A stretch of 7,207 nt of DNA from Candidatus Wolfebacteria bacterium GWA1_42_9 (GTDB taxonomy: Bacteria; Patescibacteriota; Minisyncoccia; UBA6257; JAGOQP01), in contig MGIN01000006.1 of assembly GCA_001793775.1 (NCBI GenBank), forward strand, positions 838 to 8,044. Reading direction: 5' to 3'. The notes under the pieces are model-generated. The model had not been told where the DNA came from. It did no database searches and worked only from the letters and a program-made list of their open reading frames with translations. Shown here in pieces: positions 1 to 6,423 of this stretch. Both the position numbers and the translations under genes were made by a program. Position 1 is the first letter of the stretch. Each line of letters opens with the position of its first letter.

Positions 1-1
1 A

Positions 2-2587
2 ACTTACTATAAGTATGAGGACGATTATCACAACCTTGTTCAGTTTACTACTGACGAAAGTGGGCAATACTCTTATTCTCAAGACATATCAAATCCTCAC
101 TTCGTTTTTATCCAATCAAGGGCAAGCACTAAATTCATAAAAGACGATTTTTCAGGCGGGGACTGTGTTTCAATGGGAGCCTGGGATGTTGCCAGTAAAA
201 CCTGCACATTAACCTCTGACGTTTTTGAATCTATTCAAATAGATGATAGCGGTATCACTCTGAATGGGGCGGGACATTCTGTCAGTGGATGGGGGTATGG
301 AATTTCCGCGACAAATAAGAGCAATGTAACTATCAAAAATGTCACCGTTGTCGGGTTTACTGCCGGAATTCGTCTCCATAACTCAAGTAATAATTTAATT
401 TCCGGGAATACTCTTTTAGGCAATTACGACGGCATTCAAATCTATTCTTCTAACAATAATACCGTTATTGACAATTCTGCCAGATTGAATGCTTGGGGAA
501 TCATCTCTTATTCTTCCCATTCCGATATTATCAAAAACAATATTTCTGAAGGAAATAGTTCTGTCGGAGCTGGATTTGTGTTTTCTAGTAGCTACGTTAT
601 TTTTCAGAACATTCTCTCTGCTAACGACTTGGGAATTCTTATGGGCAGTGTAAGCAACAGTGTTCTTTCTGAAAATCTTATTAATTTTAGCAGCAACTGG
701 GGGATCAGAGTCACTGACTCTTATAATGTAAAGGTTTATAATAATAACTTTATTAATAATCCAACCCAAGTTTTTGAATATCCGGGAGTCGGAATTCTCT
801 TTAGCCAACCTCTTCCGGTAGGTGGAAATTATTGGAGTGATTTTGACACCCTGACTGAAGGTTGTTTGGATGCCGGTGGCGACAATATATGTGATTCCCC
901 ATACATGTTTACGGGCGGACAGGACGACTTCCCTTGGAAAGTCAGAGACGGATGGGAAAATCAACCACCAACGTTTTCCGACCTAAATCAGTATAAGTCA
1001 GATGGTTTGACACCAATCTCTGAAAATGGAATTACTACCGAGGATAGTGTTGTTTTTAAAGCGGTTTTGAATGATCCCGATAGCGACCAAATTAAACTTC
1101 AGATAGAACTTAAAGAATTTAGTCAGCCGTTCGACAGCCAGGATTTATTAGAAAGTGATTTTGTATCTTCAGGAAGCGAGGTGACTATCGCAAGGTATGG
1201 TTTAATAAACGGCCAGTACAAATGGCGGGCGAGAGTAATAGATAGTCAGGGAAATGTTTCACAATGGCAGGAATTCGGAACAGAGGGGAATATGGATTTT
1301 GAAGTTCAATTACCGCTGAATGTTAAAGCAGCAAATTTAGCGAAAGAACTCGCTAATCATCCAGAGGGGTATCTGTGGGGCGGTAAGGGTTGGGATTACA
1401 ATCTCGCTGAGTTTGTTTCGTCAGCTAACATTTTATCTGGTTATACATACTATAATCCTAATCTGCCTGGATTGAACGTTGGAGTCGGAGTTGATTGCTC
1501 TGGGCTTATTGCTTGGGCGTTTAATAGGGCATTTGATGCTTTTACACCTGCAGTAAATAATTTCGTAAAGTATGTAAATGCAAATGGTCTTTATGGTGAT
1601 TTTCAATCCGATGCTATTTCCGAGGCGGAGTTATTGCCTGGTAGCGCAATGTTTTTTGACTGGGGAAAATTTAACGAGAGTACGCAAACATGGGACGGAA
1701 TCAAAGATAGCTATATTGACCACGTTGCGATGTATGTAGGAGAAAGTGGAGGGTATAATGTTGTCAATGCTAGAAGCCCAGATTTTGGTATTGAGATAGC
1801 GGCAAAAGAAATACTGCAACAACTCGCTGGCTTTGAGAACTTCCGTCGTATTCACCAAGCAGACGTAGAGATAGAAATTGCTGCTGGCTCACCAGTTGAT
1901 TTAATAGTTACCGATCCGGATGGCTTTGTCATAACTCCCAATTCTGTCATACTTTCGGATGAAGAGTACATAAGGGAAGTTCCGGGTATCCTCTACTACT
2001 TGGAAATGGAGCGAGGTTCAGACGGCAGCCCGATTGACCATGTGTATTCTCCTGTTATGAAAAATGGCAACTATATCATTGGGGTTTCTCCATCTGCCGG
2101 TAGCTTACCAACAGATACCTACGATTTAGAGTTTAGGGCTGGCGGCCAAACAATCATCCTTGCAGACGACGTTCCAATAAGCGAGATTCCAAGTGAGAAA
2201 TACGGCGTTGCTGTTGAAGAAGGTGGCATTATCAATCCGTTCATTCCTGTTTCAGTAGACATTAAGCCCGGCAGTTTTCCTAATAGTATTAACCTCGGCT
2301 CGGGAGGAGCTGTTCCAGTTGCCGTTTTTGGCACGGCAACTTTTGATGTTAGCCAAATAGACCCGGCCACTATAACGCTTGCCAATGCTTCAATTAAATT
2401 AAAAGGCAGCAGTCAGCCAATAATAAGTTATCAAGACGTGAATGAAGATTCCATTAATGATATAGCCATACATGTTGTTACCGAAGCTCTTGAATTGACG
2501 GAAACTGATGTACAAGCGGAGCTCAATGGATTTCTGCTTGATGGTCGCAATATCAAAGGGTTTGATTCCGTGAGAATCGTTCCATAA
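2..2587 (+). CDS. Large multidomain surface protein (beta-helix + Ig-like + NlpC/P60 + C-terminal module), 5'-partial
   Basis: The frame is open from base 2 with no stop, so the gene enters from the left; the ATG at 173 is internal, not the start. 861 residues are visible. Domains in order: a linker ending in an FIKDD...GGDC motif (to about 170); a right-handed parallel beta-helix of the NosD/CASH type with repeated N-x-I/V-x-x-N rungs (about 200-780), closed by a GGNYWSDF...ICDSPY...DDFPW segment (821-937); an Ig/FnIII-like domain beginning NQPPTFSD (959-1309); an NlpC/P60 cysteine peptidase-like domain with the WGGKGWD motif, Cys in VDCSGL (codon 1496) and His in DHVAMYVG (codon 1721); a beta-rich domain (about 1861-2245); and a C-terminal module beginning PVSVDIKPGS and ending DSVRIVP (2246-2584). 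NlpC/P60 domains typically cut peptidoglycan peptides, and beta-helices often bind or cleave polysaccharide. Inferred role: exported cell-surface or cell-wall-active protein. The substrate is unknown, and the N-terminus and any signal peptide are outside the window. Confidence 0.85.
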   Translation, partial: TYYKYEDDYHNLVQFTTDESGQYSYSQDISNPHFVFIQSRASTKFIKDDFSGGDCVSMGAWDVASKTCTLTSDVFESIQIDDSGITLNGAGHSVSGWGYGISATNKSNVTIKNVTVVGFTAGIRLHNSSNNLISGNTLLGNYDGIQIYSSNNNTVIDNSARLNAWGIISYSSHSDIIKNNISEGNSSVGAGFVFSSSYVIFQNILSANDLGILMGSVSNSVLSENLINFSSNWGIRVTDSYNVKVYNNNFINNPTQVFEYPGVGILFSQPLPVGGNYWSDFDTLTEGCLDAGGDNICDSPYMFTGGQDDFPWKVRDGWENQPPTFSDLNQYKSDGLTPISENGITTEDSVVFKAVLNDPDSDQIKLQIELKEFSQPFDSQDLLESDFVSSGSEVTIARYGLINGQYKWRARVIDSQGNVSQWQEFGTEGNMDFEVQLPLNVKAANLAKELANHPEGYLWGGKGWDYNLAEFVSSANILSGYTYYNPNLPGLNVGVGVDCSGLIAWAFNRAFDAFTPAVNNFVKYVNANGLYGDFQSDAISEAELLPGSAMFFDWGKFNESTQTWDGIKDSYIDHVAMYVGESGGYNVVNARSPDFGIEIAAKEILQQLAGFENFRRIHQADVEIEIAAGSPVDLIVTDPDGFVITPNSVILSDEEYIREVPGILYYLEMERGSDGSPIDHVYSPVMKNGNYIIGVSPSAGSLPTDTYDLEFRAGGQTIILADDVPISEIPSEKYGVAVEEGGIINPFIPVSVDIKPGSFPNSINLGSGGAVPVAVFGTATFDVSQIDPATITLANASIKLKGSSQPIISYQDVNEDSINDIAIHVVTEALELTETDVQAELNGFLLDGRNIKGFDSVRIVP

Positions 2588-2640
2588 AAACTATTATTAC
2601 TCTCAAACAAAAACGAATTTCATTTCTTATAGTTGGCGTA

Positions 2641-3696
2641 GTGATACTTCTCGTCGTAATTGTTGTTCTTGTTTTGCTTTCCCAGAGGTCTGTTGTCCCA
2701 CCAAGCGACACCGTAGAGCCCCAACCTAACAACCAAACAAATAACAATACTAGTGATAAAGATGGCCTCCAACTCTACCGCAATGAAGAATGGGGGTTTG
2801 AGTTTTGGTATCCAGAAAACTGGAGGATAGAAGAAAATAGTGTGCGAACTGTTTCGAGTAAGTTTAACCTCATCCTTACACCTATGGAAGGACCATATCA
2901 GCCCCTTTCTCCTATTCTACTTAACGTAGTAACTCCAGATTTTGGTAATTACACTTTCCAAGATTTAGATAAAACGGTTTCTGACATAAACATAGATGGA
3001 GTTGCGGGAGAACGTTATGATTACAAACTTAAGAATGTGCAGAGGATATCAATTCTTTTACCATTGGACGATTTAAGGATAATTCTTGGAGCCGGGAAAG
3101 GATATGAAGATACCTTTGATAAAATTGTTTCAACCTTCAAGTTTTTGAGTGATATAAAAACATATAGAAATAAAAAGTATGGTTTTAAATTAGAATATCC
3201 TAAAAAATATATTATCAAAGAAAACGAGATTCATTGGGATTCGGAAGAGGGAGTGCCGGAAGATCGCCTAGAGGGATATAGATATGAGAAACCTGTTTCG
3301 CCTTTGTTTTATCTAGAATTTTATTCTTCGTCTACCAGAAAATATCCCGAGATTGAGATTGCTGTTTATAATAGCAATGATTTAAACATTGATGAGTGGA
3401 TAGATTATATTAATAAAGGAGTAAAACAGGGATTAATTTATGAAGGACGTTATATAAGTAACGCGGAGCCAATTCTTGTGTTGGGAATAAAATCAGTTAA
3501 AGCATTATCTGGTTGTTGCATGGAGTGTATAATAAATATTTTTACACCCAGAGAAAACAAAATTTATGATTTAAAGCAGGGCGGCAGTATTAGTTCTCCC
3601 CAGGAATGTCCAAGTAGGTTTAATGAACAATATAGATGTTGTTTACAAAACGAAGATGTTTTCAATCAAATTCTCGCTACGTTTAAGTTTCTATAA
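2641..3696 (+). CDS. Membrane-anchored protein with tandem duplicated extracytoplasmic domain; start uncertain
   Basis: 351 residues from the GTG at 2641. An N-terminal hydrophobic segment is followed by a Pro/Asn-rich linker (residues 17-43) and two copies of one domain. Copy 1 (45-169) runs from LYRNEEWGFEFWYP to FDKIVSTFKFL; copy 2 (175-351) runs from TYRNKKYGFKLEYP to FNQILATFKFL. This layout resembles small PsbP-like anchored proteins of Patescibacteria; function is unknown. All six cysteines (292, 293, 296, 323, 333, 334) are in copy 2, suggesting disulfides outside the membrane. From GTG the hydrophobic stretch is only about 13 residues. The frame stays open upstream to 2566, and reading from ATA at 2584 adds IKTIITLKQKRISFLIVGV, which supplies a basic flank and a full-length membrane helix. 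That ATA overlaps the previous stop (ATAA), so the true protein is probably about 370 residues and translationally coupled to the upstream gene. No Shine-Dalgarno sequence precedes either start. Confidence 0.75.
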   Translation: MILLVVIVVLVLLSQRSVVPPSDTVEPQPNNQTNNNTSDKDGLQLYRNEEWGFEFWYPENWRIEENSVRTVSSKFNLILTPMEGPYQPLSPILLNVVTPDFGNYTFQDLDKTVSDINIDGVAGERYDYKLKNVQRISILLPLDDLRIILGAGKGYEDTFDKIVSTFKFLSDIKTYRNKKYGFKLEYPKKYIIKENEIHWDSEEGVPEDRLEGYRYEKPVSPLFYLEFYSSSTRKYPEIEIAVYNSNDLNIDEWIDYINKGVKQGLIYEGRYISNAEPILVLGIKSVKALSGCCMECIINIFTPRENKIYDLKQGGSISSPQECPSRFNEQYRCCLQNEDVFNQILATFKFL

Positions 3697-3734
3697 AAAG
3701 AAAAATGACGCTTACTAGCGAAAAGAAAATATAT

Positions 3735-3750
3735 ATTGTAAAATAATAGC
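3735..3750 (+). promoter_or_regulatory. Candidate -10 element directly before pilT (possible leaderless transcript)
   Basis: TAAAAT at 3739-3744 matches the TATAAT consensus at five of six bases. Normal -10 spacing would put transcription start at about 3751, the A of the pilT ATG. The 16 bases 3735-3750 match 4986-5001 before pilC at 13 of 16 positions, centred on the same hexamer. No convincing -35 hexamer is present, so the call is tentative. Confidence 0.35.
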
Positions 3751-4818
3751 ATGGACTACAAACAAAAACTCAACGAACTTCTTTTAACCTGTGCCAAGCA
3801 GGAGGCCTCCGACCTTCACATTGCTGTCGGGCGGCATCCGACCCTGAGAATCGACGGGGCGCTGGTACCTTTGACCAGCGATCCCATCCTGATGCCCCAG
3901 GATGTTGAACAATTAATCGCCTCTTTTCTCAGCGAGCAGCAGCAGGGAGAACTCTCATTAAGAAGGCAGGTTGACTTTTCTTACGCCTATGAGGACAAAG
4001 CCCGCTTTCGAGTCAATGCCTATTATCAAAGAGGCTACATGGCAGCTGCTCTGCGTTTGATCCCGGCCAAAGTCAGAACTTTGGAAGAATTAAGGATGCC
4101 TCCTATCCTCCATGACTTCACCTCTCTCTCCCAGGGATTTGTTTTAATTGTCGGTCCGGCCGGTCACGGTAAGTCAACCACCTTGGCAGCTCTTTTGGAT
4201 GAAATCAACCACAACCGAACCGAGCATATCATTACAGTGGAAGACCCGATTGAATATATTTTTGTTCAGGACAAGAGCATTGTTTCTCAAAGAGAGGTAA
4301 AAAGCGACACCCCTGATTTCTCCCAGGCCCTCCGTTCCATTTTAAGACAGGACCCGGACGTGATTATGATCGGGGAGATGAGAGATACCGAATCCATTGC
4401 TACCGCCTTGACGGCGGCGGAAACGGGGCACTTGGTTTTTTCTACCCTTCACACCAACTCGGCGGCTCAAACGGTTGACCGAATCATTGACAGCTTTCCT
4501 TCCGAACAGCAAGCCCAGGTATCTTCTCAGCTGGCGGCCACTCTGGTAGGAATTGTTTCGGAAAGATTGATTCCACGAGTGGAAGGGGGCAGAGCCCCGG
4601 CCTGCGAAATCATGATTGCCAATCCGGCCATTCGCAACCTGATTCGGGAGAGGAAAACCTATCAAATCGATTTGGTTATTGAAACCAACGCCCAGGAGGG
4701 AATGGTCACGCTTAACCGTTCTTTGGCTGATTTGGTCCGCCAGAGAGAAATTAGTTTGGAAAACGCCGAGACCTATTCTCTCAATCCGTCCGAGCTAAGG
4801 ATATTGTTGGAGAAATGA
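3751..4818 (+). CDS. pilT: Type IV pilus retraction ATPase PilT
   Basis: 355 residues, normal for PilT. This hexameric cytoplasmic ATPase works at the pilus base with PilC and drives fibre disassembly and retraction (twitching, DNA uptake, attachment). Visible motifs: N-terminal PAS-like domain with ASDLHIAVGRHPTLRIDG (19-36); Walker A GPAGHGKS (135-142); Asp box ITVEDPIEY (161-169); Walker B DVIMIGEMRD (203-212), with Glu209 the likely catalytic glutamate; His box STLHTNSA (231-238); and AIRNLIRE (293-300). The last motif is diagnostic for PilT over PilB and is linked to retraction. The Walker A has Ala and His where GPTGSGKS is usual, but the Gly-Lys-Ser core is intact. The ATG at 3751 gives the expected N-terminus; there is no Shine-Dalgarno sequence. 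The gene ends in TGA, and pilC follows after a 254-bp spacer. GC content is clearly higher than in the two upstream genes. Confidence 0.95.
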   Translation: MDYKQKLNELLLTCAKQEASDLHIAVGRHPTLRIDGALVPLTSDPILMPQDVEQLIASFLSEQQQGELSLRRQVDFSYAYEDKARFRVNAYYQRGYMAAALRLIPAKVRTLEELRMPPILHDFTSLSQGFVLIVGPAGHGKSTTLAALLDEINHNRTEHIITVEDPIEYIFVQDKSIVSQREVKSDTPDFSQALRSILRQDPDVIMIGEMRDTESIATALTAAETGHLVFSTLHTNSAAQTVDRIIDSFPSEQQAQVSSQLAATLVGIVSERLIPRVEGGRAPACEIMIANPAIRNLIRERKTYQIDLVIETNAQEGMVTLNRSLADLVRQREISLENAETYSLNPSELRILLEK

Positions 4819-4863
4819 AGTTTTTGTCTGAAATTACAAAGTAATTGAAGCTACAAAAAGTTC
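4817..4863. repeat. Nested stem-loop at the end of pilT
   Basis: 4817-4827 and 4853-4863 are inverted copies pairing at 10 of 11 positions (the mismatch is G4820/G4860). Nested in the loop on the same axis is a second hairpin, AATTAC-AAA-GTAATT (4832-4846). The outer stem begins in the pilT stop codon. No T-run follows, so it is not a classical intrinsic terminator. It could limit read-through, protect the 3' end of the pilT message, or be part of the spacer's structured array. Confidence 0.5.
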
Positions 4864-4931
4864 ACCCCGCCCTAATTTTGCCGATGTATATTTTGCGAAG
4901 TGCACGCATCAAATAGGTGCCTCCTGTTATA

Positions 4932-4947
4932 GGCGAAGCGCTTCGCC
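4932..4947. repeat. Perfect 16-bp palindrome GGCGAAGCGCTTCGCC
   Basis: Both strands read GGCGAAGCGCTTCGCC. It sits at the symmetry centre of the larger inverted repeat and would form its apex. GC-rich in an AT-richer spacer, it could also bind a dimeric protein or resemble a REP-type sequence. The symmetry is certain; the role is unknown. Confidence 0.7.
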
Positions 4948-4966
4948 ATAAAGAGGGGTAGAGTTA

Positions 4967-4995
4967 TTCACTCCCCGCGCTTCTTATGGTAAGAT
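4967..4995 (+). promoter_or_regulatory. Candidate sigma70-type promoter for pilC
   Basis: A -35-like TTCACT (4967-4972, four of six to TTGACA) is followed after 17 bp by TAAGAT (4990-4995, four of six to TATAAT) with an extended -10 TGG (4987-4989). Predicted transcription start is about 5002, giving a leader of about 71 nt that contains the whole stem covering the pilC start. It lies within the right half of the long inverted repeat, so the element may supply this promoter. The -10 region resembles that before pilT. Confidence 0.4.
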
Positions 4996-5016
4996 AGTAG
5001 CAAAATTAGAGCGGGG

Positions 5017-5079
5017 TTGCTCATAATGTTAGGTTCATTTTATTCGCCTTTGACTCTAAAATTCACAACATTATGGCAA
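5017..5079 (+). promoter_or_regulatory. Predicted mRNA stem sequestering the pilC start codon
   Basis: 5017-5030 pairs with 5067-5079: TTGC and CATAATGTT on the left against AACATTATG and GCAA on the right. This makes 13 Watson-Crick pairs with one bulged T (5021) and a 36-nt loop. The right strand includes the pilC ATG (5073-5075), so the fold would hide the start codon. The 9-bp core is perfect. Whether this works as a thermosensor, a translation-coupling switch or not at all cannot be told from sequence alone. Confidence 0.45.
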
Positions 5080-6290
5080 AGTTCAAATACCAAGCCAGAA
5101 ACAAGAGCGGGGAACTACAGGCGGGTTTCATTGAAGCCGTCAGCCAAGAAACCGCGGCCAATACCCTGTTGAGGCACGATCTCTTTATCTTGAGCTTGAT
5201 TTCGGTTGAAAAAAAGGGATTTAGAGACAGGTTTCTTACCTTTCTTAATCGGGTGAGAACCAAGGATTTAATGGTTTTTACCAGACAATTGGCAACCCTG
5301 ATTGAATCAGAAATGCCTCTGGACAACGCCCTCAAGACTCTTTATCAGCAGACCAAAAATCCGATTTTGCGGGAAGCTGTTTTTCAAGTCCAGCAGGATG
5401 TAGAGTCGGGACTCTCTTTGTCTCAAGCGCTGGATCGGCAGAAATCAGTCTTTTCCGATTTTTATGTAAATATGGTTCGTTCGGCAGAGGTCACCGGACG
5501 GCTTCAGGAGGCAATGTTGTTTCTGGCTGGTTACGTTGAAAAAGAAGCCCAATGGAAGAGCCGGATTGCCAATGCCATGATTTATCCGGCGGTTCTGCTG
5601 GGACTTTTTTTGGTAGTGGCGATAGTCATGGTGGTGGTGGTTTTTCCTAAAATTCAGCCGGTCTTTGAGGAATCGGGAGTTGATCTTCCCTGGATTAGCC
5701 AGGCTCTTTTGTCAGGAGGCAATATTTTTGTTGAGTGGTGGTGGTTAGTACTCTTAATTCTGGTCGGATTGGTGTTTATCGCCATTGATTATTTTAAAAG
5801 CGACGAAGGAAAGATTGTTGCCAGCCAACTAATTTTGGTCTTGCCGGTTTTTGGAGAACTTTTTCGGAAGATTTACATCGCCCGCTTTTCCCAGTCGCTA
5901 AGCGTTTTGATTAAGGGTGGTGTTCCTATCGCTCAGGCCATTGAAATTGGTGCCAACACTATCGGTAATATTGTTTATAAGGAGGTTTTAGATCTGGTAG
6001 CCACCGGTGTTCGGGAAGGAAATCTTTTTTCCCAGCTTCTCTCCGGTCATGAAAAATATTTCCCGCCGATGGTCGGTCAGATGACGGCCATTGGAGAAAC
6101 TACCGGTCGGATAGACGAGATGATGCTGAAAATCTCCGATTTTTACGACAAGGAAGTGAATGACATGATGGCTAACCTCTCGGAATTAATCCAACCAATA
6201 TTAATTTTGGTCATCGGTCTTTTTATAGGACTTCTTTTTGCCTCAATTCTTCTGCCTATTTATAACCTGGCGCAATCGTTTAAGTTATAG
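5073..6290 (+). CDS. pilC: Type IV pilus inner-membrane platform protein PilC (GspF family)
   Basis: 405 residues, the usual PilC/GspF length. This integral membrane platform couples the cytoplasmic ATPases (PilB for extension, PilT for retraction) to pilin insertion or removal. The N-terminus has the family pattern F-x-Y-x-A...G (FKYQARNKSGELQAG, residues 4-18). There are two GspF domains: about 66-190, with FTRQLATLIESEMPLDNAL and VRSAEVTGRLQEAM, and about 268-390, with RFSQSLSVLIKGGVPIAQAI and AIGETTGRIDEM. The second copy repeats the first, as usual in the family. Membrane segments are at about 170-191, 219-238 and 372-396, ending in SILLPIYNL. ATG at 5073 fits the family N-terminus, and no Shine-Dalgarno sequence is present. 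The start codon lies in a predicted stem. The gene ends in TAG at 6288-6290; the prepilin gene follows after 133 bp. Confidence 0.95.
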   Translation: MAKFKYQARNKSGELQAGFIEAVSQETAANTLLRHDLFILSLISVEKKGFRDRFLTFLNRVRTKDLMVFTRQLATLIESEMPLDNALKTLYQQTKNPILREAVFQVQQDVESGLSLSQALDRQKSVFSDFYVNMVRSAEVTGRLQEAMLFLAGYVEKEAQWKSRIANAMIYPAVLLGLFLVVAIVMVVVVFPKIQPVFEESGVDLPWISQALLSGGNIFVEWWWLVLLILVGLVFIAIDYFKSDEGKIVASQLILVLPVFGELFRKIYIARFSQSLSVLIKGGVPIAQAIEIGANTIGNIVYKEVLDLVATGVREGNLFSQLLSGHEKYFPPMVGQMTAIGETTGRIDEMMLKISDFYDKEVNDMMANLSELIQPILILVIGLFIGLLFASILLPIYNLAQSFKL

Positions 6291-6309
6291 CGCTGGCGCT
6301 TGCACGATG

Positions 6310-6345
6310 CCAATATACAAATGGTACCAATGATACAAATAGATA
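6310..6345. repeat. Imperfect direct repeat upstream of the prepilin promoter
   Basis: CCAAT-ATACAAAT (from 6310) recurs as CCAATGATACAAAT (from 6327), identical except for one inserted G. The copies lie in tandem just upstream of the -35 hexamer at 6351. The junction contains TGGTACCA (6322-6329), an 8-bp palindrome. The position fits a pair of regulator binding sites, but no known operator is recognised and chance cannot be excluded. Confidence 0.35.
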
Positions 6346-6350
6346 GAGAG

Positions 6351-6379
6351 TTTACGGATGTGCTAGAATGGTCTATAAT
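6351..6379 (+). promoter_or_regulatory. Sigma70-type promoter for the prepilin gene
   Basis: TTTACG (6351-6356, four of six to TTGACA), a 17-bp spacer, then a perfect TATAAT (6374-6379). Predicted transcription start is about 6386, giving a leader of about 38 nt before the ATG at 6424. It is the best promoter match in the window and would let the prepilin be made separately from pilT and pilC, as expected for an abundant subunit. Confidence 0.6.
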
Positions 6380-6423
6380 TTCGTATATTAGTAATTTTTA
6401 GTATTAAGTAGCAAAACAAAATT

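Larger units (their letters stand above)
4864..5017. repeat. Long imperfect inverted repeat, MITE-like element or structured RNA
   Basis: Terminal arms 4864-4881 and 5000-5017 pair at 17 of 18 positions (the only mismatch is C4871/A5010). The centre is the perfect 16-bp palindrome at 4932-4947. A further weaker match, 4897-4915 against 4965-4983, pairs at 12 of 19 positions plus one G-U and includes GAAG/CTTC and AATA/TATT. All three pairs share one axis near 4940 to within about one base, so the whole segment is one large hairpin. Terminal inverted repeats around a symmetric non-coding core are typical of MITEs. No target-site duplication is evident, and copy number cannot be judged from one window. 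A folded RNA is the alternative. Confidence 0.55.

Noticed and set aside
416..964. 182-residue open frame on the minus strand within the beta-helix region
   Set aside because: It lies wholly opposite a clear coding domain, shows no recognisable family or leader, and its length follows from the repetitive composition of the + strand gene.
3709..3720. CGCT-TACT-AGCG hairpin after gene 2 as a terminator
   Set aside because: A 4-bp stem without a following T-run is too weak to call.
4342..4665. Minus-strand open frame of 107 residues inside pilT
   Set aside because: It is antisense to conserved PilT motifs (Walker B, His box, AIRNLIRE) and is Arg/Gly-rich as expected for a shadow of a GC-richer gene.
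4862..4909. 15-codon minus-strand ORF (MRALRKIYIGKIRAG) preceded by AGGAGG at 4920-4925
   Set aside because: The Shine-Dalgarno match is good but spacing is 10 nt, the peptide is very short, and it falls in the arm of the inverted repeat. It may be a remnant of a mobile element's gene, but that cannot be supported.
5050..5055. TTGACT as a -35 box for pilC
   Set aside because: Five of six bases match, but a -10 at normal spacing would fall on and beyond the pilC start codon.
6289..6300. AGCGC-TG-GCGCT palindrome overlapping the pilC stop codon as a terminator
   Set aside because: The stem is only five pairs with a two-base loop and no T-tract follows. It does share the AGCGC core with the palindrome at 4932-4947, which may be chance.
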